Shown here one piece after another: positions 35,656 through 44,164 of a DNA stretch of 64,000 bases; within the stretch, counting starts at the first letter, position 1; each line of letters opens with the position of its first letter. Made by a program: the position numbers and the translations under genes. The notes beneath the pieces are model-generated. The model was given only the letters and a program-made list of their open reading frames with translations, did no database searches and was not told the DNA's origin. Location of the stretch: positions 19,903-83,902 of the forward strand of contig JAFRUN010000044.1 of NCBI GenBank assembly GCA_017438865.1. Reading direction: 5' to 3'. This DNA is from Clostridia bacterium. Its GTDB lineage: Bacteria; Bacillota; Clostridia; Christensenellales; CAG-138.

Positions 35656-37524
35656 ATGGAACGGCAGCGGTTTGAAATCATCGTCATCGGCGCGGGGCAC
35701 GCGGGCATCGAAGCCGCGCTTGCCTGTTCGCGCATGGGCCTGAAAACGCTGCTTTTAACCCTCAATCTCGACAGCATCGGCATGATGCCCTGCAATCCCG
35801 CGATCGGCGGCACCGGCAAGGGACATCTGGTGCGCGAAGTCGACGCGATGGGCGGCGAAATGGGGCTTGCCGCGGACGATACGCTGATCCAGATGCGCAT
35901 GCTGAACACGTCGAAGGGCCCCGCGGTCCATTCGCTTCGCGCGCAGATGGACAAGCGCCGCTATCACGAGCGCATGAAACGCGCGCTGGAACGGCAGGAA
36001 AACCTGACGATCGTGCAGGGCGAAGTCACCGAGATCCTCACCGAGAACGGGCGTGTCTCCGGCGTAAAGACCGACGAGGGCTTTTCCTACGACTGCCGCG
36101 CCGTCGTGCTGTGCAGCGGCGTATACCTGAAAAGCCGGATCCTGATCGGCGAATGGTCACGTCTTTCCGGTCCCTGCGGGATGATGCGCAGCGAAGGGCT
36201 TTCCGACGCGCTGTCCTCGCTCGGGATCCCGCTGCAGCGGTTCAAGACCGGCACGCCCGCGCGCGTACGAAAAAACTCGCTCGATCTCGACAAGATGGAG
36301 ATCCAGCTCGGCGACGATCCGACGCCCGCGTTCTCGTTTTTGAACGGGCGGCTGCAGATCGGGCAGGATCCCTGTTATCTCACCTATACGAATCAGAAAA
36401 CGCACGACATCATCCTGAGGAATCTCGACCGTTCGCCGATGTACGCGGGGCGCATCCACGCCACCGGCACGCGCTACTGCCCGTCGATCGAGGACAAGAT
36501 CGTGCGGTTTCCGGACCACGACCGGCACCAGATCTTCATCGAGCCGGAGGGCAGAACGACCGAGGAAATGTATGTGCAGGGCATGAGTACCTCGCTGCCC
36601 GCCGATGTGCAGGTCGACATGCTGCACACCATGCCGGGACTCGAACACTGCGAGGTCATGCGCCTGGGCTATGCGATCGAGTACGACTGCCTCGTGCCGA
36701 ACGTGCTCGACCTTTCGCTGATGGTCAAGGAGATCCCCGGTCTGTTCACCGCGGGGCAGGTGAACGGTTCGAGCGGCTATGAGGAAGCCGCCGCGCAGGG
36801 CTTTTATGCCGGCGTGAACGCCGCGCTGCATGTAAAGGGCGAGGAGCCGTTCTTCCTCGGCAGAAGCGACGCCTACATCGGCGTGCTCGTCGACGATCTT
36901 GCCACCAAGGGCACGCCCGAACCGTACCGTATGATGACGAGTCGCTGCGAATACCGCCTGCTGCTCCGGCAGGACAACGCGGACCTGCGGCTCACCGGGC
37001 GCGCAAGGCGGCTCGGGCTCGTCTCCGAGGAACGCTGGGCAGCGCTGCAAAGAAAGAAAGAGGGCATCGAACGGGCAATGGAACGCCTCGGCACGCATGT
37101 GCCGCCGGGCGACGCGCTGCGCGTGTATCTCGAATCGATCGGCGAGAGTGTACCGGCAAACGGCGCAAAGCTCTTTGACCTGCTGAAGCGTCCGAATGTG
37201 CACTATACCGACCTGCTGAACCTCTTTGACTGTCTCGAGCCGCTCGAGCCCGCGGTCGAGGAGCAGGTCGACGTCATGGCGCACTACGACGGCTATATCG
37301 AAAAGCAGACCGAGCAGGTGCGGCGCTTCCGCGCGATGGAGGAGCTGCCGCTGCCGAAGGATTTTGACTACATGACGCTCGACGGGCTGCGGCTCGAAGC
37401 GCGGCAGAAGCTGAACGCACAGCGTCCGATGAACCTCGGGCAGGCGTCGCGTATCTCCGGCGTGTCGCCCGCGGACGTCGGCGTACTGCTGGTGTATCTG
37501 AAGAGAGGAACGAACCATGCGTGA
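35656..37524 (+). CDS. mnmG: tRNA uridine-5-carboxymethylaminomethyl modification enzyme MnmG (GidA)
   Basis: A 622-residue FAD-dependent enzyme of normal length. The FAD site VIGAGHAGIEAALACSRMG is at the N-terminus, and CNPAIGGTGKGHLVREVDAMGGEM, KTGTPARV, PSIEDKIVRF and the C-terminal SRISGVSPADVGVLLVYL are conserved. With MnmE it installs cmnm5 at U34 of certain tRNAs. The mnmE gene is not in the window. It overlaps rsmG by 8 bases, the usual Firmicute order near the origin. Confidence 0.97.
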   Translation: MERQRFEIIVIGAGHAGIEAALACSRMGLKTLLLTLNLDSIGMMPCNPAIGGTGKGHLVREVDAMGGEMGLAADDTLIQMRMLNTSKGPAVHSLRAQMDKRRYHERMKRALERQENLTIVQGEVTEILTENGRVSGVKTDEGFSYDCRAVVLCSGVYLKSRILIGEWSRLSGPCGMMRSEGLSDALSSLGIPLQRFKTGTPARVRKNSLDLDKMEIQLGDDPTPAFSFLNGRLQIGQDPCYLTYTNQKTHDIILRNLDRSPMYAGRIHATGTRYCPSIEDKIVRFPDHDRHQIFIEPEGRTTEEMYVQGMSTSLPADVQVDMLHTMPGLEHCEVMRLGYAIEYDCLVPNVLDLSLMVKEIPGLFTAGQVNGSSGYEEAAAQGFYAGVNAALHVKGEEPFFLGRSDAYIGVLVDDLATKGTPEPYRMMTSRCEYRLLLRQDNADLRLTGRARRLGLVSEERWAALQRKKEGIERAMERLGTHVPPGDALRVYLESIGESVPANGAKLFDLLKRPNVHYTDLLNLFDCLEPLEPAVEEQVDVMAHYDGYIEKQTEQVRRFRAMEELPLPKDFDYMTLDGLRLEARQKLNAQRPMNLGQASRISGVSPADVGVLLVYLKRGTNHA

Positions 37525-38194
37525 ATTGCTGAACCAAACGATCCCGAATCTCAGCAAGGAGGCATGCGACAAATTTGTCGCATACTATGACCTGCTGATC
37601 GACTGGAACACGCGGATGAATCTGACGGCGATCACCGAACCGGCGGACGTCGTGAAAAAGCATTTTTACGATTCGCTCGCCGCGCTGCCGTATCTCCGTG
37701 ACGGCGCGAAGGTCGCGGACGTCGGCACCGGGGCGGGTTTTCCGGCGATCCCGCTGCTCATTATGAATCCGACCTTAAAGATCACGCTCGTCGATTCGCT
37801 TCAAAAGCGCATCACATTCCTTGAGGAAGTGCTGAAAACGCTCGGATTATCGGCGGAATGCGTCCACGCGCGGGCGGAGGACTTCGGGCGCGATCCGGAC
37901 GTTCGCGGGCGGTTCGACGCGACGGTTTCCCGCGCCGTCGCTTCTCTTCCGGTGCTTCTGGAGCTCACCGTGCCGCTTCTCACGGTCGGCGGCAAGGCGT
38001 ACTGCTATAAGGGCGACGTTTCCGAGGAACTCGTTACCGCAAGAAATGCCCTGCATCTTTTGCACGCGACCTGTGAAACCGTCCCGGTCGAAGCGGACTA
38101 CGGCGCGCGCACGCTGGTAATCTGCACCAAAAACGCACCAACTCCGTCGATCTACCCGCGCAAGGCAGGCATGCCGAGCAAAAAGCCGCTTTGA
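37517..38194 (+). CDS. rsmG: 16S rRNA (guanine-527-N7)-methyltransferase RsmG (GidB)
   Basis: A 225-residue class I methyltransferase. It has the NLTAI substrate motif near residue 36, SAM motif VADVGTGAGFPAIPLLI, LVDSLQKRITFLEEV, and SRAVASLPVLLEL. It adds m7G527 to 16S rRNA. The stop codon lies inside an inverted repeat at 38185-38209 (GCCGCTTTGAC/GTCAAAGCGGC), which begins the hairpin-rich region that follows. Confidence 0.96.
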   Translation: MRELLNQTIPNLSKEACDKFVAYYDLLIDWNTRMNLTAITEPADVVKKHFYDSLAALPYLRDGAKVADVGTGAGFPAIPLLIMNPTLKITLVDSLQKRITFLEEVLKTLGLSAECVHARAEDFGRDPDVRGRFDATVSRAVASLPVLLELTVPLLTVGGKAYCYKGDVSEELVTARNALHLLHATCETVPVEADYGARTLVICTKNAPTPSIYPRKAGMPSKKPL

Positions 38195-38209
38195 CAAGGT
38201 CAAAGCGGC
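38185..38209 (+). other. Hairpin containing the rsmG stop codon
   Basis: An 11-bp perfect stem with a three-base loop. No T tract follows, so termination is doubtful; it could protect the mRNA 3' end. Confidence 0.6.
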
Positions 38210-38210
38210 A

Positions 38211-38320
38211 GTGATATCCGCGCTGCGCGTGGGCGATATCTGCTGCGCAGGTGATATCCGCTTCGCGGGTGATATATTCCCTGCGGGAATGTTCAGGAGG
38301 ATTCTCCTGCCGGAGAATCA
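38211..38320. repeat. Tandem array of short variable hairpins with GATATC boxes
   Basis: GATAT(C/A) boxes start at 38213, 38235, 38253 and 38271 (spacing 22, 18, 18). Each is followed by a small hairpin whose stem differs but still pairs, around a TGC or TTC loop: CCGCGC-TGC-GCGTGG (38218-38232), CTGC-TGC-GCAG (38240-38250), CCGC-TTC-GCGG (38258-38268) and ATTCCC-TGC-GGGAAT (38276-38290). A fifth, GATTCTCC-TGCC-GGAGAATC, is at 38300-38319. No coding frame spans it. The conserved loops and GATATC boxes with changing, still complementary stems suggest a structured repeat family. Confidence 0.8.
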
Positions 38321-38330
38321 CGGGATTGGG

Positions 38331-38358
38331 TGCGGGACGCCGACCCCGGCGTCCCGCA
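38331..38358. terminator. GC-rich hairpin between the repeat array and the XRE gene
   Basis: TGCGGGACGCC/GGCGTCCCGCA forms an 11-bp perfect stem. Only a broken T tract follows on the plus strand, so it is a weak candidate terminator for rsmG or for the converging XRE gene. Confidence 0.5.
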
Positions 38359-38371
38359 AAACCTGTTTCTT

Positions 38372-38578
38372 TTACCGCTTGTCCGTGCGCTCGAGAATAT
38401 AGTCGGTCGTCGTATGATAGAGATCGGCGAGCGCAATCAGAATATCCGTCGGAATATCCCGATATCCCTGCTCATACCGAAAATACTGCGGCTGCGGCAT
38501 GTTGAGATATGCCGCCACCTCGCGCTGTGTCATATCACTGTCCTCGCGCAGTTCCCGAATCCGTTTATAAACCGCCAT
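38372..38578 (-). CDS. Small XRE-family helix-turn-helix regulator
   Basis: A 68-residue protein made almost entirely of a Cro/C1-type HTH: IRELREDSDMTQREVAAYLNMPQPQYFRYEQGYRDIPTDILIALADLY. It starts at MAVYKRIREL, with CGGAGGCAG before the ATG. It is divergent from a small membrane protein gene, and palindromic GGATATCC/TTTGGATAT elements lie between the two starts. A local repressor of the divergent gene and itself is likely, by inference. Confidence 0.9.
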   Translation of the reverse strand: MAVYKRIRELREDSDMTQREVAAYLNMPQPQYFRYEQGYRDIPTDILIALADLYHTTTDYILERTDKR

Positions 38579-38587
38579 GTCTGCCTC

Positions 38588-38637
38588 CGGATATCCGTTT
38601 GGATATATTGACAATACCCGAAACGGATGGTAAAATG
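38588..38637 (+). promoter_or_regulatory. Promoter with candidate XRE operator
   Basis: TTGACA, 17-base spacer, TAAAAT forms a near-consensus promoter for the 38686 gene. The palindrome GGATATCC with a neighbouring TTTGGATAT lies just upstream of the -35. An inverted pair AAACGGAT (in the spacer) and ATCCGTTT (left of the -35) brackets the -35 region. Such an arrangement suits repression by the divergently encoded XRE protein. Confidence 0.7.
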
Positions 38638-38685
38638 CACATATGATAACCGCATGGATATCAATACATTTGAGGAGGGAATACA

Positions 38686-39000
38686 ATGTTTCAAAACGTA
38701 GGTAAAAAGCTGCAGGTGATAGCGATCATCTTGTTTTGGGTTGCGACTGCCGCAAGCGTTGTTCTTGCATTTGTGTTCGGAATTGACAGGGATTACTATC
38801 ACTATAGAAACGTTTTTAACGCCGGTATTTTTTTCGCTTTCCTTCTCGGCGGACCGACCGTTGCATATTTCGGGAGTCTGATTCTGCACGGGTTCGGGAG
38901 CATCGTTTCGGATCATGAAGAGTATGAATATCCGGAAGAAAAAGTGCAGGGATGGTCTGGAAAGAATGTGAATTGGCTGAACGGTCAGAACAAAAAATAA
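38686..39000 (+). CDS. Small two-helix membrane protein of unknown function
   Basis: A 104-residue protein with two hydrophobic segments (about 10-32 and 45-68) and a charged, aromatic C-terminal tail (DHEEYEYPEEKVQGWSG). I do not recognise a family. TTGAGGAGGGAA lies before the ATG. The strong upstream promoter overlaps the candidate operator of the divergent XRE regulator, so it is probably the main regulatory target. Base composition is less GC-rich than the neighbours, which may indicate acquisition. Confidence 0.8.
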   Translation: MFQNVGKKLQVIAIILFWVATAASVVLAFVFGIDRDYYHYRNVFNAGIFFAFLLGGPTVAYFGSLILHGFGSIVSDHEEYEYPEEKVQGWSGKNVNWLNGQNKK

Positions 39001-39002
39001 GC

Positions 39003-39030
39003 AAAAAGCGCTTCTTCGGAAGCGTTTTTT
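39003..39030 (+). terminator. Terminator of the small membrane protein gene
   Basis: AGCGCTTC-TTC-GGAAGCG stem followed by T6. Confidence 0.9.
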
Positions 39031-39085
39031 CATGCTTGCGCGGCGATGCATGATATGCGATAATGAAAATCGGGAGGACGGGCAT

Positions 39086-39868
39086 ATGAAGCAGTACATC
39101 GTCGATGCGTTTACCGACAAGCCGTTTCACGGCAATTCCGCGGCGGTTCTGGTCACGGACCGGTGGCTGCCGGACGAAACGATGCAGGCGATCGCGGCGG
39201 AGAACAACCTTGCCGAAACCGCTTTTGCGGTAAAGGAGGGCGAACGGTACCGCCTCCGCTGGTTCACGCCGAGCATGGAGGAGGAGCTTTGCGGTCATGC
39301 GACGCTGGCGGCGTCGTTCGTGATCCTGAACTTCTATGAAAAGGGCGCGGACGAGGTGTGCTATACCTCGATGAGCGGCGATCTTTCCGTGAAGCGGGCG
39401 GGCGACCTGTACGAACTGAATTTCCCGACGTATGAGCTGAAAGAGATACCGGTGACCGACGAAATGGCGCGGGCGTTCGGCGCGCGTCCCGAAAAAGCGA
39501 TTCTCGGACTCGATCTCAACTGCGTGTTTGCGGATGAAGAGATCGTCCGCGGACTTGCGCCCGATTACGAACTGCTGAAACAGCTGCCCGGACGCATCTG
39601 GAACGCCACGGCGAAGGGCAAAGAATACGACTGCGTATCGCGGAGCTTTACGCCGGAGACCGCCGTGCCGGAGGATCCGGTCTGCGGATCGGCGCACTGT
39701 CGGATCGGCGATTACTGGGCAAAGGTCCTCGACAAAAAGGTGATCCGCGCGTATCAGGCGTCACCGCGCGGGGGAGAGCTTTTCTGCGAGCCGCTCGGCA
39801 GCGGACGGATCGCGCTGCGGGGCAAAGCCGTGCTCGTCGCGGTATCCGAAATCGTCGCGCCGCTGTAA
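39086..39868 (+). CDS. PhzF-family isomerase-like protein
   Basis: A 260-residue PhzF-fold protein. It starts YIVDAFTDKPFHGNSAAV, carries the catalytic glutamate in NNLAETAFA (about 46) and has the conserved ELCGHATLAAS and EDPVCGSAHC motifs of the second half. Members include diaminopimelate-epimerase-like isomerases and the phenazine enzyme PhzF, but most, like this one, have unknown substrates. CGGGAGGACGG precedes the start. It is flanked by terminators and appears monocistronic. Confidence 0.92.
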   Translation: MKQYIVDAFTDKPFHGNSAAVLVTDRWLPDETMQAIAAENNLAETAFAVKEGERYRLRWFTPSMEEELCGHATLAASFVILNFYEKGADEVCYTSMSGDLSVKRAGDLYELNFPTYELKEIPVTDEMARAFGARPEKAILGLDLNCVFADEEIVRGLAPDYELLKQLPGRIWNATAKGKEYDCVSRSFTPETAVPEDPVCGSAHCRIGDYWAKVLDKKVIRAYQASPRGGELFCEPLGSGRIALRGKAVLVAVSEIVAPL

Positions 39869-39882
39869 AAGTCTGCATAAAA

Positions 39883-39910
39883 AATGATCCCGGAGCATTC
39901 CGGGATCATT
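39883..39910. terminator. Terminator between the PhzF and lipoprotein genes
   Basis: A 12-bp perfect stem AATGATCCCGGA/TCCGGGATCATT flanked by A and T-rich bases, serving converging genes. Confidence 0.85.
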
Positions 39911-39934
39911 TGTATTTCTGCGTTACGGACGGGA

Positions 39935-40480
39935 TCAATCCGAGAACTGTCCGCTCTTGAAGAGCTCGGGCGCGTCGCTCGTATAGGTGACGGTCGTCTG
40001 TGTGCGCTTGCAGCTGCATCCGCCGGACGCGGTGGTGATCGTCTTTTCGTACGCGCCGTCGCCGACGAGCCAGTCCGTCAGCAGTTTTTCCGCTTTCTTG
40101 GCGCTGTCGGTGCGGTCGGGCGCAGTCAGAACGATGAAGCCGAACGTGTCGCCGTTGGTCTTCTTCTGCGCGTCGGTCCAGTTCTCCGTTTCGGTCCAGC
40201 CGGCTGCCCTGAGCTGTTCTGCGACGGCCTCGTCCTTGAGAAGCGCGACGGACGCTTTGGTCGGGAGCGCTTCATAATCGGTTTCCGCGTCGAGGAGCAC
40301 GCCGGTCACGATGCAGTCCTGGTTTGCCTGGAAATAGGCAAGGAGCTCTTTCGTGCTCTCTCTGTCGTACGCGACCGAAAGCTCGCCGCGGTGGCTGACG
40401 GTCTGCTGCTGACCGCCGGTGCATCCGGCGACCGCGGTCAGAAGGATCAATGCGATCAATAACGAAATCAGTTTTTTCAT
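39935..40480 (-). CDS. Lipoprotein of unknown function
   Basis: A 181-residue secreted lipoprotein. The signal peptide MKKLISLLIALILLTAVAGC has a classical lipobox (VAGC), so Cys20 should be lipidated. The mature part has no family I recognise; it is acidic and mixed alpha/beta in pattern, with a CSC pair near residue 155 (ASGGCSCKRTQTTV). GAAGGAGAC precedes the start. It is monocistronic, with its own promoter and a terminator shared with the PhzF gene. Confidence 0.85.
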   Translation of the reverse strand: MKKLISLLIALILLTAVAGCTGGQQQTVSHRGELSVAYDRESTKELLAYFQANQDCIVTGVLLDAETDYEALPTKASVALLKDEAVAEQLRAAGWTETENWTDAQKKTNGDTFGFIVLTAPDRTDSAKKAEKLLTDWLVGDGAYEKTITTASGGCSCKRTQTTVTYTSDAPELFKSGQFSD

Positions 40481-40508
40481 GGAAGTCTCCTTCTCGGATA
40501 ATCGATTT

Positions 40509-40537
40509 ATATTAGCACACTTTTCCGCGAATCACAA
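40509..40537 (-). promoter_or_regulatory. Promoter of the lipoprotein gene
   Basis: Minus-strand TTGTGA, 17-base spacer, TAATAT. Confidence 0.65.
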
Positions 40538-40585
40538 GCCCCAAATGCAGAAAAACACGGGAAGGGACGCGGCGGAACGGAATCC

Positions 40586-40614
40586 TTGCTTTTTGTCCCG
40601 TATAATGATATAAT
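40586..40614 (+). promoter_or_regulatory. Promoter of trkA-trkH
   Basis: TTGCTT, 17-base spacer, TATAAT; a second TATAAT lies inside the spacer but has no -35 at a good distance. Confidence 0.7.
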
Positions 40615-40646
40615 ATCTCATTATTGCGAATATGAGGAGGAGAACT

Positions 40647-42017
40647 ATGCAGATTGTGATCGTCGGCTGCGGCAAAATGGGATCGACGCTTGCGGTGCAG
40701 CTCGTTGCGGAGGGACACCGCGTGACCGTCATCGACCGGAGCGAATCGGTCATCGAGCAGATCAGCAATACGCAGGACGTCATCGGCTACGTCGGAAACG
40801 GCGCGGTCTTTTCCGTGCTGGAGGAGGCGGGCGCGAAGGACGCCGACCTGCTGCTTGCGGTGACGCAAAGCGACGAGATCAACCTCCTCGCGTGTCTGAT
40901 CGCGCATAAGATCGGCGCAAAGCACACGATCGCCCGCGTCCGCGATCCCGAATATGCGAACAATATGTACCGTATCTCCGACGATCTCGGGCTTTCGATG
41001 ACGGTCAATCCGGACCGGCAGGCGGCGGAAGAGATCGCGCGCGTGCTTCGGTTCCCGGCTGCGATGCACATCGAGCTGTTCGCGCGCGGACATGTGGAGC
41101 TGGTCACCTGCAAACTTCCGGAAAAGAGCGTTCTTTCCGGCATTCCGCTTTTTGAACTGCCGCAGAAGCTCGGCGTGAAGGTTCTGATCTGCGCGGTCGA
41201 ACGAGACGGCACGTTTACGATCCCGTCCGGCGGATTCACGCTCGCCGGCGGCGACGTGCTGTATGTAACCGGCGCGCCCCGCGAAGTGGCGAAGGCGCTG
41301 CGCAAGGCGGGCGTGCTGGCGGCGCCGATCCGCTCCGTCATTCTGGGCGGCGGCAGCCGCATCAGCTACTATCTTGCGCAGGAGCTTCTGAGAAGCAATA
41401 TTTCCGTCAAGATCATTGAACGCAGCAGGGACGCCGCGCGCCAGATCGCGGAGCTTCTGCCCGAAGCGGTCGTCATCAACGGCGATATCACCGATCACGA
41501 TCTCATGCAGGAGGAGGGTATCGATCGCGCCGACGCGTTCGTTGCGCTGACCGGACTGGACGAAGGCAACGTCCTTTCCGCGCTGTATGCGAAGCGCCGC
41601 AATGTGTCGAAGGTCATTGCAAAGGTCAACAACGACGGACTCGAAAGTCTCGTCAGGGAAACGGCGCTGGATTCCGTCATCTCCCCGAAGCGCGTTGCGA
41701 CGAATCAGATCCTGCGCTACGTTCGCGCCCGCGAAGCGAGCGCGGATCAGGGCGAGATCCGCGGTCTCTATAAGATTGCGGACGGTTCGATCGAGGTGCT
41801 GGAGTTTCGCGCAAGCGCCGAAAACAGCAATCTGCTCAATATCCCGCTGAAGGATCTGAAAACGAAAAAGCATCTGCTGATCGCGTGTCTCGTGCGCAAC
41901 GGCAAGGCGATCATCCCGGGCGGCGCGGACAGCATTCAGACGGGCGACGTTGTGCTCGTCGTGACGGCGCAGCGCATGATGAACGATCTCGGCGACATCA
42001 TGGAGGAAACGAAATGA
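40647..42017 (+). CDS. trkA: Trk potassium uptake protein TrkA (two RCK halves)
   Basis: A 456-residue peripheral membrane protein with two TrkA_N/TrkA_C units in tandem. The first Rossmann motif is IVGCGKMGSTLAVQL; the second begins VILGGGSRISYYLAQEL near 233. Such tandem RCK proteins gate TrkH channels in response to nucleotides (NAD(H), ATP/ADP). GGAGGAGAAC precedes the start, which is preferred over an ATG five codons upstream. Its stop overlaps trkH by ATGA. Confidence 0.95.
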   Translation: MQIVIVGCGKMGSTLAVQLVAEGHRVTVIDRSESVIEQISNTQDVIGYVGNGAVFSVLEEAGAKDADLLLAVTQSDEINLLACLIAHKIGAKHTIARVRDPEYANNMYRISDDLGLSMTVNPDRQAAEEIARVLRFPAAMHIELFARGHVELVTCKLPEKSVLSGIPLFELPQKLGVKVLICAVERDGTFTIPSGGFTLAGGDVLYVTGAPREVAKALRKAGVLAAPIRSVILGGGSRISYYLAQELLRSNISVKIIERSRDAARQIAELLPEAVVINGDITDHDLMQEEGIDRADAFVALTGLDEGNVLSALYAKRRNVSKVIAKVNNDGLESLVRETALDSVISPKRVATNQILRYVRAREASADQGEIRGLYKIADGSIEVLEFRASAENSNLLNIPLKDLKTKKHLLIACLVRNGKAIIPGGADSIQTGDVVLVVTAQRMMNDLGDIMEETK

Positions 42018-43459
42018 ACCGCCGCATGGTCGTATTCCTGCTGGGACGCATTCTGTTCCTGGAAGCGCTTCTGATGCTCCCGTCCGTACTGGTCGGGATC
42101 ATCTATCGCGAGGCGATCACCTGGTGCTTCCTGCCGGCGATCGGCGTGCTGGCGCTTCTGGGACTGTTCGGGATCAAAAAACCGAAGGACACCGCGATCT
42201 ACGCGCGCGAGGGTTTTCTGACCGTCGCGGCGGCGTGGGTGCTGATGTCTCTTTTCGGCGCGGTGCCGCTGTGGCTCTGCGGCGGATTCGAAACGTTCTG
42301 GGACTGCCTTTTTGAGATCGTGTCCGGCTTCACCACGACCGGCGCATCGATCCTTGAGACGGTCGAACAGCTTCCGCACTGCATTCTCTTCTGGCGCAGC
42401 TTCAGCCATTGGGTGGGAGGCATGGGCGTGCTGGTGTTCGTTCTGGCGGTCATGCCGATGAGCGAGGAACGCTCGATGCATCTAATGCGCGCCGAGGTCC
42501 CGGGGCCGGTGGTCGGCAAGCTCGTGCCGCGCATGCGCGATACCGCAAAGATCCTCTATGCGGTTTACACCGTTCTGACGCTTGTTCTGATCATCCTGCT
42601 GTGGGTTGGCGGTATGCCGCTGTTCGAGTCGATCTGCCACGCGTTCGGCGCGGCGGGCACCGGCGGTTTTTCCGTCCGGGACGCAGGGATCAAGGCGTAC
42701 GACAGTACATATATCCACGTCGTGCTGTCAACGTTCATGCTGCTGTTCGGCATCAACTTCAGCTTGTACCATCTGATCCTGATCGGGAGATGGAAGAACG
42801 CGGTGCGTTCCGAGGAGCTGCATACATATCTCGGCATCATCGCCGCGGCGGTCGTGTTTATCACGATCAACACGCTTTCGGCGGCAAAGAGCTTCGGGGT
42901 GACATTGCGGGACGCTTATTTCCAGGTCTCGTCGATCATTACGACAACCGGATACGCGACGGTCAATTTCGACCGGTGGCCGAGCTTTTCCAAGATGATC
43001 CTGCTGCTTCTGATGGTATTCGGCGCGTGTGCGGGTTCGACCGGCGGCGGTCTGAAGATCAGCCGCGTTGTGATCCTGTTCAAATCCGCACGGCAGGAGG
43101 TCCGGAAGCTCCTGCACCCGCGCGCGGTCACGGTCGTCCGCATGGAAGGCAAGCCGATCCAGCCGGATCTGATCCGCGCAACGCTGATCTTTTTCGTGAT
43201 GTATATCGCTTGCCTTGCGCTCGGCGTGCTTCTGCTGTCGCTCGGCGAGCAGGATTTCGTGACGAACTTCACCGCGACGCTCGCGTGCCTTTCCAACATC
43301 GGTCCGGGACTCGCCCTCGTCGGTCCGGCCGAAAACTACGGCTTCTACAGCAGCGCGTCGAAGGTTCTTCTCTCGTTTGAGATGCTTGCGGGCAGATTGG
43401 AACTGTTCCCGATCATCATGCTGTTCAGTCCGCTGACCTACCGGCATCGTTCGAAATAA
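42014..43459 (+). CDS. trkH: Trk potassium transporter TrkH
   Basis: A 481-residue integral membrane K+ translocating subunit with four pore-loop repeats. Selectivity-filter-like sequences include SGFTTTGAS near 110, GTGGFSV near 220, TTTGYATV near 310 and the last-loop SNIGPGLALVG. It works with the TrkA encoded immediately upstream. The protein ends at a bidirectional terminator shared with the Ktr-type system. Confidence 0.95.
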   Translation: MNRRMVVFLLGRILFLEALLMLPSVLVGIIYREAITWCFLPAIGVLALLGLFGIKKPKDTAIYAREGFLTVAAAWVLMSLFGAVPLWLCGGFETFWDCLFEIVSGFTTTGASILETVEQLPHCILFWRSFSHWVGGMGVLVFVLAVMPMSEERSMHLMRAEVPGPVVGKLVPRMRDTAKILYAVYTVLTLVLIILLWVGGMPLFESICHAFGAAGTGGFSVRDAGIKAYDSTYIHVVLSTFMLLFGINFSLYHLILIGRWKNAVRSEELHTYLGIIAAAVVFITINTLSAAKSFGVTLRDAYFQVSSIITTTGYATVNFDRWPSFSKMILLLLMVFGACAGSTGGGLKISRVVILFKSARQEVRKLLHPRAVTVVRMEGKPIQPDLIRATLIFFVMYIACLALGVLLLSLGEQDFVTNFTATLACLSNIGPGLALVGPAENYGFYSSASKVLLSFEMLAGRLELFPIIMLFSPLTYRHRSK

Positions 43460-43464
43460 CATAC

Positions 43465-43495
43465 AAAAAAGACCGTCGTCGGACGGTCTTTTTTT
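43465..43495. terminator. Bidirectional terminator between the two K+ uptake operons
   Basis: AAAAAAGACCGTC-GTC-GGACGGTCTTTTTTT, with A and T tracts on both sides of an 8-bp stem. Confidence 0.92.
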
Positions 43496-43504
43496 ATTTT
43501 GGAT

Positions 43505-44152
43505 TCAATGCAAAATGTGATCCAGCGCTTTCCGCTCCGCTACTGCGAAAATCTCGGCGCCGGCGAGCAGGACCTGATCGGGATTCATTGTCGCGCTGGT
43601 GCGGCCGTTCTCGCGGATCGCCATGATATTGAGCTGGTAACGGTCGCGCAGCTTGAGCTCGCGCAGCGTTTTGCCGATCCATTCCTTTTTCGGCTTCATG
43701 CTGAAAACGCAGAGATCCGATCCGAGGTTGAAAAACTCGAGGAAATCGGAAGACAGCAGCCGCCGCGCGGTCATTTCCGCGCTCTCCTTTTCGGGGTAGA
43801 TGATCTCGTCCGCGCCGACGCGCCGCAGAATATCGCCCATCCGCAGGGAAGCGGCTTTTGCAATTACGTATCGCACGCCGAGCTCCTTTGCAACCATGAC
43901 GCACATGATGCTGGCGTCCAGACTGCTGCCCATGGAAACGATGACCGTATCCACGCCGGACAGCCCCAGTCCCCGGATGACCTCCGGGTCGCTGAGATCG
44001 GCTTTGATCGCGCAGCTTACCTGATTTGCAAACTTGCGGATGGTCTCTTCGTCGTTGTCGGCGATCAGAACGTCCGCGCCGCCTTTGGACAGTTCATCGG
44101 TCAAAAACTGTCCGAACCGTCCCATGCCCAGAACTGCGATTGATTTTTTCAT
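43505..44152 (-). CDS. ktrA: KtrA-type potassium channel regulator (single RCK)
   Basis: A 215-residue protein with one TrkA_N domain (AVLGMGRFGQFLTDELSKGGADVLIAD) and one TrkA_C domain, the KtrA/KtrC size. KtrA forms an octameric ring under KtrB, gated by ATP/ADP, and its C domain is a c-di-AMP target in several Firmicutes. GGAGGCCTTT precedes the ATG. It lies 12 bases downstream of ktrB; this order (B then A) is the reverse of the usual ktrAB. Confidence 0.93.
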   Translation of the reverse strand: MKKSIAVLGMGRFGQFLTDELSKGGADVLIADNDEETIRKFANQVSCAIKADLSDPEVIRGLGLSGVDTVIVSMGSSLDASIMCVMVAKELGVRYVIAKAASLRMGDILRRVGADEIIYPEKESAEMTARRLLSSDFLEFFNLGSDLCVFSMKPKKEWIGKTLRELKLRDRYQLNIMAIRENGRTSATMNPDQVLLAGAEIFAVAERKALDHILH

Positions 44153-44164
44153 AAAGGCCTCCTT

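Noticed and set aside
38185-38209. rsmG intrinsic terminator
   Set aside because: The stem is strong but no T tract follows, and it overlaps the stop codon.
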